NCBI GenBank assembly: GCA_964035015.1
Contig: OZ035997.1
Location: 18,029,866-18,093,865, forward strand
DNA: 64,000 nucleotides
Direction of reading: 5' to 3'
Source of the DNA: Corallium rubrum
Taxonomy: Eukaryota > Cnidaria > Anthozoa > Scleralcyonacea > Coralliidae
In this document: piece after piece, positions 1 to 12,783 of the stretch
Numbering within the stretch: the stretch's first letter is position 1
Layout: each line of letters starts with the position of its first letter
Notes under the pieces: model-generated
Told to the model about the DNA's origin: nothing
Seen by the model: only the letters and a program-made list of their open reading frames with translations
The model's database searches: none
Program-made: the position numbers and the translations under genes

Positions 1-109
1 GCAACATACATAAATATGGAAAATCAAAGACAAGCCCTAATTAAGTTCGCAATTTTACCGTCCTAACTCTCGTAAAATGACTCTGAAAATGGTTTTTATA
101 CTGCCATAC

Positions 110-3100
110 TTGTCTGGATCTTCAGCGTATATCCTTGCTTCAAAAGAATAGCCAGAAAACTCAATGTCAGATTGCTGAAGTGGCAATGGCTCCCCTGCCG
201 CAACTCGTAGTTGCCATTCGACGAGATCTAACCCAGTTATCATTTCAGTCACCGGATGTTCAACCTGTAATCTTGTATTCATTTCCATGAAATAGAAATC
301 GTGATTTTTGTCCATTATAAACTCAACAGTGCCTAGACAAAGCAAAAAAAATCAACGACGAAAAGTAGAAAAGTATACTTACATTGAACTGCCAAAAAAG
401 TTGAGTATGAAGATTTGTAATCCAGGCATAATGTGTTCATTGTTAAGAGTTCTCCGGATTCAATGTACTTTTTCTTGAGCTTTCGACTCACCTTAAACAT
501 TGTTACGTAACAATGATTTTGTTGCAAGTTGAAAAAATTTGTTGAAAAAAGTAGACTCCAGTTCTACATGCTGCAACATGCTAATTCAACTTGCAACAAA
601 ATCATTGTTGCGTGACAATGTTTAAGGTGGGTAGTCAACTTGCAACGCAACAATGTTGCAGCAATTTGTTGCTCGTATTACTTCACCTTAAGATGTGTGA
701 ATTGGGTAAGTCGTTGCATACATTATTCGCCTCTGAATTGTACATTCAGGTATTAATTACTAACTGCACACTTCAAAGAACATGAAATTCAAGGACTTAG
801 TTCCAGTACATTCAAATAATTTTACAAATAAATCCGAGAGGCAAATCACTCCAAAACATTTCGTACACCTTTAAGAATCTAAATTTAAAGAATTTAAGAA
901 TTTAAAGTTTGTTTCAGTATTATGCTGAAACTACAGCTTAATTCCGACGAAACTTTTCGGTCAATAGTTTTAAAAAAATATAGTTGGCAGCAAAAGCGGC
1001 ATTGGAAGACAATGTATAGATTGTAAACCAAAACTCACCGCGGAAGCTTACGACTCACCTGCTCCAGTGTACCCAACAGCCTTTGCGGCCTTTACAGCGG
1101 CTTCGCCGAGTTTTCTACGAACTTCAGGTGATATTCCTGGTGCAGGAGCTTCTTCAATAATCTTCTGATGTCTTCTTTGAACGCTACAGTCACGCTCGAA
1201 TAAGTAAACTGTATTACCCAAAGTATCAGCAAAAACTTGTACTTCCACATGTCTGAAAAATACAATTAACAATCTTCATCTTTGTTACGAATTTCTTTTC
1301 ACAAAGAAGCCTGGAAAACAAAATAACTGAAAAAAAACCCCACTTTATCAAACATTTATTATAAGAATCTTTTTTTAAACGTATAACCTGTTAACTTCAA
1401 TTTCCGTATACTCTGATTTATTTTACGAGTTCTGATTGGGTAATTTATACCATGTGATACCCTGTTGTGCATGGCAACGCTCAGCCATACTTTAACACCC
1501 GTACATTAATTTCATCGAAGCATAAATAATAAAGCACGGTTGCACGACTGCATAAAAAAATTTTTATAACAGAGTAGTTACTTTGCTTCATTTGATTAAA
1601 CCCTTATCATCTATAACATTTTCACTCTAAATCACATAAGATATTTTTTACTTGTGTCATATCTGACCTTGGTGATTCAACAAATTTTTCAACCAACATA
1701 TTATCATCATTGAATGATTTTAACGATTCTCTTCTGGCAGATTCCAAAGCCTCGTCAAATTCTTCTGCACTCCGGACTACTCTCATACCCTTGGTAATAA
1801 AATAATAAATCATTTTAAAATCAAAGCAAGATTAAGTTGGTTGGTTTTCTTTGTTCTTTCAGAAGATTTAACTGACTAATAAACCTGTCAATTACGGAAA
1901 AAAGTAAGTATTCGGGTCATATTATTATAATAATATAAGTAATAACATGACTTGGGAAAATTAGCGATTAAATTTCCTGCAGCCGAGGGAAGGTTTGTGA
2001 AAGTTTTACAAATCTTCCCGAGGCAAAGAGGAAATTTAATTGCTAATTTCCCGAAAAGTCATGGTATTAGTTTGTAATATTATGATCGCCGAGGAAAACT
2101 TTGAGAATCTTACCGTCAGGAAATTTACACGGTTGATCAGAGACGTTTTATCTAATTTTCCCGTGCATGTTGATGAGGGAAAATATATGCAAGTGGGAAA
2201 TTTAGAAGAAGACAAAGGATTTCTTTGTCCTCTAATTTTCCCTCATCAACACAAGGGAAAATTTCCCTCTTGCATGAGCGATGAGGGATTGAGGGAAATA
2301 CGAGGTTTACATTCCCTCGGAGAACAAAAGAATCCGAGGCGATCATGGTATTACCTATATATTATCATTATTATTTCACATGATGAACTAGTAAAGCAAC
2401 CGAAATACAATTTGCGTTCTAGTCACTGGAGCGTTTTTTACGGTTTATAGACTGCTGCATTTTGGCTTTCTTTAGTGGGTCGATAACCAACGAGTTTTAG
2501 TAGTTAAGTCGGAGACTGAAGAAAAAAATTGAAGTGGAGGCTTTTTGAACTTTTAATGTCATCAGAAAACCTCTGCCCGGTCACAAAAACTTGAGGCGAG
2601 ACAGACAGTTTGTATGTTTCTAAGGTAAAAAGGAATGGTGCTTATATAATTAAAGGGATTATACATACAATCCACAGACAGAACATAATTACTCGGCGTT
2701 GAACTTGACCAAATTGTTTTTTTCTACGAATGACGGAACAGGGCCCGCCTCAAATGTTTTGTGAGGGAAACTAGTGAACAATTTCCTGTTTATTAATTCT
2801 TTGAACGTTTTCATGGCGATAAAGTAATATAAATAAGTTTTGTGGAAACACCACGTAAACTATTTCTTTGCTAAGCTTTCGGCCTGTTGACTCAGGCCTT
2901 CATCAGAGCAATGACAACAAGTTGTTGGCTCACGTCATTTATAAACTAAGCAACTGATCAATTAAAAGAATGTTCTCCGAATAGGGCACGCCACGTGCTA
3001 TTTAATGGCTGTCCCTCCTGAGAAATAGTGTGATGTTTGGCGATCTCAATGGATTCTCTAGTTCTTCGCGTGAAGAATATTCTTGATTTTGTTTTCTAAT

Positions 3101-4017
3101 TAATAAAATTAACGTGATACGCCATTGTATTCTTACGTGATTTAATTGATCAGTTGCTTAGTTTATAAATGACGTGAGCCAACAACTTGTTGTCATTGCT
3201 CTGATGAAGGCCTGAGTCAACAGGCCGAAAGCTTAGCAAAGAAATAGTTTACGTGGTGTTTCCACAAAACTTATTTATATTAATTTCCTGTTTTTTAAAT
3301 CTCTGACGTTTTCTCAACATTCAGCAAGACTTCATTGAGTTGCTTGGTTTGTGGCGTTTGACGCTTATAGCAAAGCGACATTGCACAGATACCCACAAAG
3401 TAAGCACCATTCCTTTTTACCTTAGAAACATGCAAACTGTCTGTCTCGCCTCAAGTTTTTGTAGCTGGGCAGAGGTCTTCTGATGACATTAAAAGTTCAA
3501 AAAGCCTCCACTTCAATTTTTTTCTTCAGTCTCCGACTTAGGTACTAAAACTCGTTGGTTGTTGAGCCACTAAATCAAAGATATTTCAGTCGTCCAAATA
3601 AAAATAATAATATAATTGTCCCGTAGACTGTCCATGCACGCACACCGATTTCGAAATAGCAAATTACTTCCCCTAGAGAGAAAACATGTTCTCCACTATA
3701 CAATTAACAAAAACTGATGTTGATATTCAACGGAAATGTAATCAACTGCTTCAAATATCAGGAGCACGTATAATACCAAATATCTTTCCAATCCGCTGAT
3801 TTTTCAAATATATAAAGAAATATTCACGAAAAATCTAGTTCTCTGCACAAAAATGATTTTTGTTAAAAATGTTGCTACTATCTTTTCAGGGACACGAAAT
3901 TTCAAAAACAGGAACTTAGGTTTACCTTCCCTCCTCCACCTCGTACAGCTTTCAACATAACGGGATAGCTAAAAATACAATATGCTGTAATGAGAAATTA
4001 GAATCTTAGAGCGCGTA

Positions 4018-4109
<92 letters not shown>

Positions 4110-5919
4110 GATCTCATCAGAAAGATCGTTTAAGGGGCCCGAATAAGGTACTGTATTGTATTGTATTAAACCCTCGTAAACCAAAAACAGGAAGAACAGC
4201 CAGTGATAGGTGAATTCTCAAGCCACACTTGTTCTTTCTTTAAAGAATACTGTACCACGACCCTGTCATCTCTGTATCATTATAACAGAGAAATTCTGTT
4301 CAAAAATTTTGGTAAAGAGAAAATTCTTGACAACATTCCTTTGGAAATTGTTTGTTGTTGTTTGCAAGTTTTTAAAAGAAGGAACGAACAAAGGAAAGAC
4401 TTTTGTAACGAGAAAGCAAGTGAGCCAACAGTCTTCTACTAAATAGGTTAAACCCAGATTTCTAAATTTAGAAATGTGGGCTCAGCTCAACCGCATCTAG
4501 CATTGGCGCACCTTTATAGATTATAATATTACAACCAAACTGTGGAATAATTAATATTGTTTAAATTTGGTTTCGCCTTAAGTGCCTCATTTTCCACTTG
4601 CAAGTCATTCGTCTTGGCAGTAATAAAACCCCAAAAAATCGGATTAAAAAGAAAAGAAACATCAAACTGGTTAATATGCTACACGCAGAGTTAAAATATG
4701 CGTTAATTAAGAATTCACGTGTAAACCAAGATGTCATAAATCAAACAGATACATAAACATAAGTTCGTAAATAAGTTCGTACCCGATTTTTTCAGCCTCT
4801 GATTTGAGTCTGTCATCTGACTGATTATCTCCATGGTAACCTTTAATTATTGGTACTCCTGCATCACTCATTATTTTCTTTGATGTACTAGTTCAAAATA
4901 CAAGAGACGGCCCAAATATTAAATCACTTTACAACAATCTTTGTACACTAGCAGATACGACGAAACATAATGTCGTCATAGTTCGTCCGTGACCCTCCTT
5001 CACTCCGTGCCACTTCATCTCCTACTAATTTTTACCTTTTGATTCCCATGTCTCTAATTGCTGAAGATGGAGGTCCAACAAATATAATATTTTTTTTGAG
5101 ACATAACTCGGCAAATTCGGGTTTTTCTGAAAGAAAGCCATATCCTGGATGGATAGCCTGTGAATTATCACAAAAATACATTAAATTAGCTGTTTCAAAT
5201 GTTGGACAAGATCAAAATTAGAAACAATATAATCAAAATACTGAGTTATACCTGCGCTCCACTGTTTTTTGCAACGTCAATTATTTTATCCATACTAAGG
5301 TAACTGTCTCTTGCAGCAGGGGGTCCAATGTGATAAGCTTCATCTGCCTTTAAAATATTTCAAAATGCCATTGCCATTGAAGCTGCACGTACAGACAACG
5401 TAATTATATTTGTAGATTTATCTACAGTTTTTGTCATAAGAAACTAGATTCGGAAAACAAGACGTAGCCCTGTATATTATATCCATTCCTCCCCAACCCA
5501 CCGCATTTATTCACAATTATTTTTCACAATTTAAACTGATAAACTTCATTTCGACGTTTTGGGGCACTGCCCCTTTATAAATATATTAAAGAAACAAGTT
5601 CAATTTAAATCAATTCAGTCTAATTACAAATTCCAATAAAAAATATACCTATATTTTGGCACAAAGGTGAAATAAAATTTTCAAAACGTCGAAATAAAGT
5701 TTATCAGTTAAAAGTGTTACAAGATTTCATTGTGAATACATAATTATGTAGCATGTGAATAAAGTTCTCTCACCATGTGAACATGTTTAGCATTCCTATC
5801 TGCATCACTAAATACAGCAACTGTCCTTATGCCAAGGTTTTTAGCAGTTTCCATAACACGACAAGCAATCTCGCCTCTGTTTGCAATGACAAGTTTATTG
5901 ATAGAATTGGTTCCATTTT
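110..5919 (-). CDS. MCCC1: Methylcrotonoyl-CoA carboxylase alpha subunit, biotin carboxylase part (partial gene)
   Basis: Biotin-dependent, ATP-using subunit of mitochondrial 3-methylcrotonyl-CoA carboxylase (leucine breakdown). Eight exons in transcription order: 5919-5774, 5347-5252, 5157-5036, 4887-4783, 3968-3926, 1789-1668, 1252-1059, 332-110. All junctions are AG/GT and all phases join, giving about 350 residues. Visible in order: [13 protein letters not shown] (N-terminal biotin carboxylase fold), [27 protein letters not shown], the ATP-grasp glycine loop [33 protein letters not shown], and the catalytic segment [19 protein letters not shown]. The RGGGGKGM loop, GYHG and [10 protein letters not shown] resemble MCCC1 rather than PCCA or pyruvate carboxylase (family comparison from memory). 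The carboxylase C-terminus, biotinyl domain and stop lie off the left edge. The exon upstream of 5919 must end in phase 1 and should carry the transit peptide; I found no convincing candidate. Confidence 0.95.
1940..2353 (+). mobile_element. Interspersed non-autonomous element, copy 1
   Basis: About 414 bp with imperfect terminal inverted repeats (TAATAACATGACTT at the left, matching TCATGGTATTA at the right) and internal hairpins built on GAGGGAAA/TTTCCCTC. A diverged copy in inverted orientation lies at 8461-8903. No coding capacity. Lies in an MCCC1 intron. Confidence 0.7.
2465..3580. mobile_element. Outer foldback enclosing a Penelope-type repeat
   Basis: Arms at about 2465-2650 and 3405-3580 are inverted copies (for example CCTCTGCCCGGTCAC versus GTAGCTGGGCAGAGG, and CAGTCTCCGACTTA near the outer end). 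They enclose the inverted repeat at 2825-3282. No coding region seen. Confidence 0.65.
2825..3282. mobile_element. Penelope-like terminal repeats in inverted orientation, with hammerhead-like cores
   Basis: Arms at 2825-2958 and 3143-3282 are nearly perfect inverted copies. The plus-strand arm has CTGATGA (3201-3207), then GGCCTG/CAGGCC able to form a stem (3209-3214 with 3221-3226), then GAAA (3227-3230). This resembles a hammerhead ribozyme core with one extra A before the stem. The minus arm has the mirror image at 2877-2906. Penelope-like elements are known to carry such motifs in their pLTRs (established knowledge). No reverse transcriptase remains here. Confidence 0.6.
4020..4103 (+). 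repeat. (AG)n microsatellite
   Basis: About 83 bp of uninterrupted AG dinucleotide, directly upstream (in MCCC1 sense) of the 43-nt exon at 3926-3968. On the transcribed strand it is a CT tract, which could act as a polypyrimidine stretch. Confidence 0.95.
5534..5709. repeat. Short inverted-repeat element
   Basis: AACTGATAAACTTCATTTCG at 5534 pairs with the inverted CGAAATAAAGTTTATCAGTT ending at 5709, about 28 bp per arm, including CGACGTTTTG. A/T-rich interior without coding capacity; lies in an MCCC1 intron. Confidence 0.65.
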
Positions 5920-6628
5920 CTAAATAATTAAACGTTTATTAATTCCAGTTTCAGATTAACGTAGAACATTTGTATTTGTTTAAACACACAACATCGTAGA
6001 AAGTTAGATTAAAGTTTAATAAGTCTACTTTTTGCCACTAAATTTCGTCTATGCTACAGGCTTATTAAAAATTATCGTCTCGACTTTGATATTTTTGACC
6101 AAATTACGTTTGGAATTTCTGTCTCGTTAATTACTGGAAAGCACTAAAAGCCCCTTCTTCTCAAGAATGCGCCAAATGAACTTCATTGCGCATCTCACAA
6201 GTTTCTCCGTGGACCATTGTCCATGTAACTATTTTGAGTGGTTGATTGGCAGATGGGAAAAACTCCTGTGTAAGATTAGGGTCAGGTTCTACTAATTTCC
6301 ATACGTCCAGCAGAAGAGAGAGCCTCAGTCTTTGTCGTTTAATGCTTGCCAACGTTATATCGTGCCATTGTAATTATAAACCTGTACTCCAACGGGGCTG
6401 TATTAACGTTGTGCATGACCCGTGGCCCACCTCCCTCAATCCTACTTCAGTTATAAACAATAATCCAATCAAAACAGCAGTTGCGGCCCATCAATACATA
6501 TTTTCTTGAAGTCATATGTTCCATGCTTGTCAGATCACATTTCGTAAGTATACAATCAATTCTTATATTGAAAAAATCTTTTCCAACATTTTAAAAAATT
6601 ACAGTGCTACGTAGAGTGTTTTGGACAC

Positions 6629-8180
6629 TAGAGCAAAGTAAAAAAGTGTTAAACTTCCGATATTTTTGGCAAAGAAATACTGATGTCTCCCGAGCGGAAC
6701 CCTTCATCAGAGTAAAATGCGATGAAACGAAATCAAAGAGAGCCTATATATGCCAATGGGTGACGTAGAAACAAATCGTCCGTATCGTCCAATGATATAC
6801 TGGAGTTCTTTGCCTGGTTTCTTTGGCATGCAGATTCATCACTGACTATTTAGGAACAGTGTCATGCTCACATGCCCTTTTGGAACAGTTCATTATCTTT
6901 GTCAATGACATTCACCTTGCTCCTAAGTTCACGTGAAAAATCAGAAGGACCAGTGTATCGTTTCTTGAATTAATGCCAATTCATTGAAAACGTCGGTCTC
7001 GTACACTGACTCGCATAGTTATCTTTTATTTTCTTCTTCTTCTCACCCTAACCATACTAAGCAATCTATCCCTTACTCATAACTCTTGCGTCTTCACCGC
7101 TTATGCAGCGACGGCCATGATTTTAAAGCTAAACCAATGGAAATGAGATATCTTTTTGTCCAACGTGGTTATCATACCAACCTTTTAGATCTCGTCGTTC
7201 AAAAAGCTTTTAGTATCCCCCATTTAGACACTCTGGTCACTTGAACCATCTTTGAAACAAGTTTCGTGCAACACAATTCCTTTAATGCTAACATTTCATC
7301 CTTTCAATTCCAAAGTTAAAGATATATTTATTGTCAAAATTTTCATATTTTACAAAATGATCGGCAGCCATTTGATATATTTTTGCCGCCGTGCCATCCT
7401 TGCCATCTCAGGTGGTAATAATGACAATCGCATGTACGGCAAGAGAAGCGTCTCATTTTCAAACTGGCACCACACACATCCCCATGGCCAAACTCTTTCC
7501 TGCCTGTTCGAGTTGCATGGTCTTTAGCAGACAACTGGAGAAACCCTCAAAGTCTTCAAACAGGAATGTGATATAAACTAACTCACTACAATTTCCTGTC
7601 CGCATTAGTCAAGAGTATTTTATTGAACGAGTTGACAAATGTGATGTGGATTTACTTACTATAGTAGTGGGTTATGTGTTTACAAATTCTCGCAATTACT
7701 AATAGTTTTTATCAAATCATATGCATCACGAGGAAATCAGATTGTGTGAATAGATAGTTTGCACATGACCACGTCACCTCCGCCATCTTGGTTGATTTTA
7801 CGGTTGGCAAACACTGTTGACAAACCGCTTACCAATACCGTCATGTTTGTTTTAGCAAGGGTAGCAAGGATATAAAATTAACTGAAAAGGGCGTCCAATG
7901 TCACGTGATTATAAACGATGTATACCGTAACCCTAAACGTAGACGCATGTACGCATTGCGCACCTATTTTTCATTACTGTATCAGTTTGTATAGCACCTG
8001 AGCATTTCATTGGCTATATACTGTATTTTCAATCTACGTCCCCCAATTGGCATATATTATAAGCCCTGTTTTATTTCGTTTCATCACATTTTACTCTGAT
8101 GAAGGGCTCCACTTGAGAAACGTCACTATTTCATTGCTAAAACTCTCAACAGTTAGGTCCACCTTTTCACTTTGCTCTGT
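6629..8180 (+). mobile_element. Decayed Penelope-like retroelement with inverted terminal repeats
   Basis: The ends are inverted copies: TAGAGCAAAGT and ACCCTTCATCAGAGTAAAAT near 6630-6718 match ATTTTACTCTGATGAAGGGC near 8090 and ACTTTGCTCT near 8170. The interior holds a broken Penelope-type reverse transcriptase. CTGATGA at 8096 followed by GAGAAACGTC is a degraded hammerhead-like motif. Confidence 0.7.
6870..7530 (+). pseudogene. Penelope-like reverse transcriptase remnant
   Basis: Several frames must be joined, so this is clearly dead. Recognisable pieces in order: FVNDIHLAPKFT (about 6900), TDSHSYLLFSSSSHPNHTKQ then SIPYS with a stop then LLRLHRLCSDGHDF (about 7010-7120), EMRYLFVQRGYHTNLLDLVV (about 7140), and IPLMLTFHPFNSKVKDI (about 7276). 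The FH/YHP and RGY segments and their order are characteristic of the C-terminal half of Penelope-like RTs (from memory). Confidence 0.65.
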
Positions 8181-8460
8181 TCCATCATTTAGCAGCTAGT
8201 GCAGTCTGGTGTAAAACTTCAGGCACAAATTAATTTTCTTGAGTTTTCCTGTAAATGGCATATTCTATAAAATTTATAAGTTCATTTCTTTTTGCTTTGT
8301 TTTTGACAGAGTTTTTAACACTTTATATTCAAATGAATAGCATATTAGCATTTGTTATTTAATTTTTAAATTAATTTGAAATAGCTGTACCTCAATTAAA
8401 AGCTTTAACATTGTCATTTATTGCATTGGCCAGTGTACAATGTATAGTAAATTATTATGA

Positions 8461-8903
8461 TAATACCATGATCACCTCGGATTCATTTGTTCTCCGAGGG
8501 AATGTAAACGTTGTATTTCCCTCATTGCTCATGCACGAGGGAAATTTTTCCTCAAGTCTTCTAATTTTCCCATGTATGTTGATGAGGAAAAATTAGAAGA
8601 CAAAGAAATCCTTTGTCTTCTTCTAAATTTCCCGCTTGCACATATTTTCCCCCATCAACATGCACAGGAAAATTCAATGCAACTTCTCTGATCAACCGTG
8701 TAAATTTCCTGTCGGTAAGATTCTCAAAGTTTTCCTCGGCGATTATATTACAAACTAATACCACAACTTTTCGAGAAATTAGCGATTATATTTCCCGTTT
8801 GCCTCAGGAACGTTTGTAAAAGTCCTGCGGCCCTCAGACTTTCACAAACCTTCCCTCAGCTGCAGGAAATTTAATTGCTAATTTCCCACAAGTCATGTTA
8901 TTA
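8461..8903 (-). mobile_element. Interspersed non-autonomous element, copy 2 (inverted relative to copy 1)
   Basis: About 443 bp, starting TAATACCATGATCACCTCGG and ending TCATGTTATTA. It matches the element at 1940-2353 in reverse orientation over its whole length with moderate divergence. Confidence 0.7.
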
Positions 8904-9914
8904 CTTATAAATACATGCAACATTTTAGCCCTCCTATCAGGTACCTAAGTAGCTCCTGTGTAACTCATGGAATTTCTGGCAAACCAAAACCAAACCACCC
9001 TTTGTTATGCATTATTCTCTATTATTGTATTTAAATCTTTATATTTGCAATGACTCTTCATCCCCTCCTTCAAGTGGTGGCATGCCTTTTCATGGTATTG
9101 CAAATTGGTGGTGATAATTTGTGAATTTCCCCATGCAATCGCATGTCTGATGCCAACAAATCAACCATTATTAAATTGCATGCAAAACCTACACAGGTTA
9201 GTATGGGTCAAATGACTTATTCCTTTAATATATAGAAGTGACAGCCCTGCTTATAATTCCAAGATTGAGGGAGGTCTTTACATATACTGTAATTTAGAGA
9301 AAACTCTTTGAATCCAAAACTAGTCCAGAAACAAGAACATTAACACTTTGAGGCCTGGACCTCTCCCTTCACTGAATAAAATCCTCTGGCATTAGCCAGA
9401 GTAAACCTTAAACACTCGTCATCAGGCTTCATTTGTACAGAATACTACAAATGGTGCTTATTTATAAAAACAAGTAAATTGGCTGCATAGCTTATTCGAG
9501 ATATGAAGCTTGTTGAAAGGAGGGCACATGCATTATATTACACTATACTTGGGCTTGCACTTGATGTCATGGTGGCCATGTTGCCATACTTCATTTTATG
9601 CTACATGCGTGGAAGATCTTCCGTGTGCATTTTTTACCGACACACCCTATTGGTGCATGCAAAAATTTATTACTGCATGCACTGTGTGTGTATATTGTTC
9701 TGCAAGCACTTTTCTAACCTTCACACCAGATGATTTACACCACAATAGTCTTTTAAAGCATAAATGGAGCTTTATCTTTCATTAAATATCTGGTTACTTT
9801 CGTGTACAGCCACTGACCGCAAGTAACAGGTTACTTCCGGTTTGGTTTTTCAACGTTTTTGGTGCGCAATTTTTTACCAGTTTTTATCCTCCGCGCGCAC
9901 TTTGCAAGGAATGA
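8904..9914. other. Spacer with no feature seen
   Basis: A/T-rich, no conserved exon on either strand and no clear repeat. Short open frames at 9503-9785 are not protein-like. Confidence 0.5.
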
Positions 9915-10042
9915 AGTCTGGTCATGTTGGAGGATCTTTAACAAAAGAATCTCATTAGCAGCTATTGGAGTATGTTTTCCTCCAACATGTGGCGGTCATA
10001 TCTTTGTCTTGTAAATCTCAAGGGATTGATTGCAAACCACCA
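9915..10042 (+). repeat. Interspersed repeat, copy in inverted orientation to 62130-62272
   Basis: Shares TCCTCCAACATG, AGGATCTTTAACAAAAGAAT and CTCAAGGGATTGATTGCAAA with the inverted copy at 62130-62272, and has its own internal inverted repeat CATGTTGGAGGA/TCCTCCAACATG. No coding capacity. Confidence 0.6.
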
Positions 10043-10435
10043 ATATGGTACAGAATTTTTTTTATGTGATTGTGTCACAAATTATATTTTTAAATACATT
10101 GGATAGAGAAAAATGGCATCGCCTATTCGCCTTAGCTAGCTACAATTCTACCAAATGTACTGCTCTTAATTAAAACGTATACTACAAGCACGAGGAGTTG
10201 TTGTGTTAACATATTTCTAGTAATTTAATATACAGTATACAGTGTATCTGTGTATGTACTCATTGTACTGTACCAACCAGCTGCTGAAGTGGTGAACGGT
10301 AGTACTTTGGATAGGCGTCTCCATAAATTAACACTAAATCAAGCAACAAGGAAATGATAAATACAATATTCATAACCATGTGTATCACTAAAACAAATCA
10401 AACCTAGTTTCTCCTCTTGGATTTACGTACTTTTT

Positions 10436-10532
10436 CCAAAGACAGCGTAATTTTTGATCCTTGGCAAGAGCCGCCATATTGGAAATGAGTAACCTGGCAA
10501 TTTCCGAATTTGGTTGAGTATCCGCTGACATT
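10436..10532 (-). CDS. Possible first coding exon of an unidentified minus-strand gene
   Basis: Minus-strand ATG at 10532 opens a 97-nt frame beginning MSADTQPNSEIARLLISN and ending in LRCLWKK, directly followed by GTACGTAAAT, a near-ideal splice donor. It lies about 290 bp from the start codon of the plus-strand CXorf58-like gene, a head-to-head layout typical of bidirectional promoters. I do not recognise the protein. Its end phase (2 nt left over) does not fit the first resolved MCCC1 exon, which needs phase 1, so a direct splice to MCCC1 at 5919 would break the frame; an unseen intermediate exon could still link them. A second minus-strand ATG at 10767 opens a short frame ending at another possible donor. 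Confidence 0.3.
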
Positions 10533-10824
10533 CTTTTTTAGAAGATAAAAACACTTTTTATTCGCCTGTCCTGAAATATAAAATATATTTTGCTGCTATT
10601 GTTTTTACATTGCTGTTTTTTAAAAGCTTTACTAAATCTAGTAGTGTTAATATACAAAATTCATAAATGTATAAATTTGTTATTTTTATTTGTCTCAATC
10701 GGAAAATATGAGCCTGCAATGCATACACCTTAGCAACGTCCTTAGCAACAGTATCAAAGAAATTCATGATGTTCGAATCAATGATTATATTTTAGCACAT
10801 TTTAGCAAGCTATAGTGTGTTCCG

Positions 10825-12722
10825 ATGGATGAATATTGGTAAGTTTTTTGCATAAAACATTTTTATGGCTTTATTTGTTTATTATTTATGTTTTTAAGTT
10901 TTTTAACATTGATATTTCTAGCACCAGAAGTCAAAGAATGGTTGAAGCGGCGAGGACTATTGAAAGATGTTGGTGTTCTTATCGAGATAAACAAATATTT
11001 AAACTTCTGAAATATGCCATATGTGCAGCAGTACGTACCACCATACACATTTTTGAGCATTAAACACTTTTTATATTTTGTTGAATTAATATACCATTTT
11101 ATAAATCGTATCTGAGCAAAACAACACTATAAAATGTCATAATTTAATAAAATATACATATTGTAACATTGTCAATTTGTCATATTACTGTGTACTGTAT
11201 ATATACTGTCTGATCGATGTGTCTTGTTTATAGGAGCATTCTTTAACCAAGGAGATAATGAGGAAAATTTCGCCAAGTGAAGCACAGCTTTTAAATGATC
11301 CAACTTGTAATGCTAAAATAAGATTTAGGTATGTTAATTTTTATAGTTGATCAAGCATAGTGATCATTACCCTGCGAGTCAGACCCCGTTCACACGAGTC
11401 TGGAGCGAGTTGGAAATGGCGCTAAAAAGTCACAAAACACTGTTACGTTCACACGGTACCGGATCGAAATTGTGTGAAAACGGCGTTCTAACCGGAGCGT
11501 TTTGAAAACAATTTCTAGACGGAGTGAGATGAAAACGGAACCCTTGGCAGTGTCGTGTGAACACAAGTTCCAGCACTTTTTCGCTCCACTTTAGTACTCA
11601 GTTCCTAAATTTTCAGCTTCTAACCAAACGACTGGTGTATTTTTTAGCGATGGAAGACTTTATCGGAAAGACCTAGAATGCACTATACACCTAGGGGGAC
11701 AATATTCTTTGAATTGCTCCTCGTTTCCATTTACTTTTGACGAGATATGGCTATTTAAACAGTGCACAGTGCTCATTGAAATACTGGATATACACCAGAA
11801 GGTTCCGGTGTCATGTGAACGCCTTCGAAGCGTCGTCAAATTATGACGGATTCATGTGAATGTAACCACATTTTACCATTTATCTTCTACACCGGACTCA
11901 TGTGAACACAGTCTCAGAGCCACTTTCCAACCTACGCAGGCTTTGGGGAAAGTGGGCTCTGCCAACCTGAGTCAGTCAGGTTTTGAACTGGTCAGACAAG
12001 TTATTATAGTTTATGAGCATGTGGTCCAGGCTGCAGCTAGAGTATGGCAGCGGCCCACCCAAGATAAATGAATGCAATAAAAATGGCGCACTTATAAATG
12101 CTTGCCACGCCCTTCCACCAGATATTTCGCACCCCAGCCACACCCAGGAATAAGCGTTGAATAAGAATGTTGCTCATTGGTGCTTTCAATTTCTCAGCTT
12201 TTGGTTCCCACCACATCTGGCCACTAGACTTTGCATGCGCTTTGATCACACTGTAGAAGCCTTCAACTATTGCTTATCCAACATCGAGTAATACAGGCAT
12301 CTTGGCCCAGAGAGTTGAATATCTCAGCATTGCAGTACAGCATCATTACAGTACATTTGGCATTTTTATACATGCAGGCTACATCCCCAGAAAATGTAAG
12401 GCATGCAGGTAATTGGTAAATGCACAGGTGCCCCAGTGCACCCCACAAATGAACTAATCAAGGCACACCTGAGAAGCTGCACCTGAGAAATTTTGGGTTG
12501 TTTTGCGCACCTGCACTTGAGGTGCAGCCCAATTGCACACCCAAGATCTTGTTGAAAAGAGCCATACTCTGCAGTCTGGCAGGAAAATAGCAAGTAACTT
12601 CAGTTGGCAACCATTTAGGCATGCTAAAAAAGAAATATCGAGTTTGTTGACAGAGCCCACTTTCCCCCTGTGTAGGAAAGGGGCTCTGACTTGCAAGGTA
12701 AGTGGTCATATACTGCACAGTA

Positions 12723-12783
<61 letters not shown>

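Noticed and set aside
6161-6352. Minus-strand 63-codon frame as MCCC1 first exon
   Set aside because: N-terminus is somewhat basic, but no donor has the phase required by the exon at 5919. The phase-1 GTGAGA donor at about 6196 would create a TAA at the junction.
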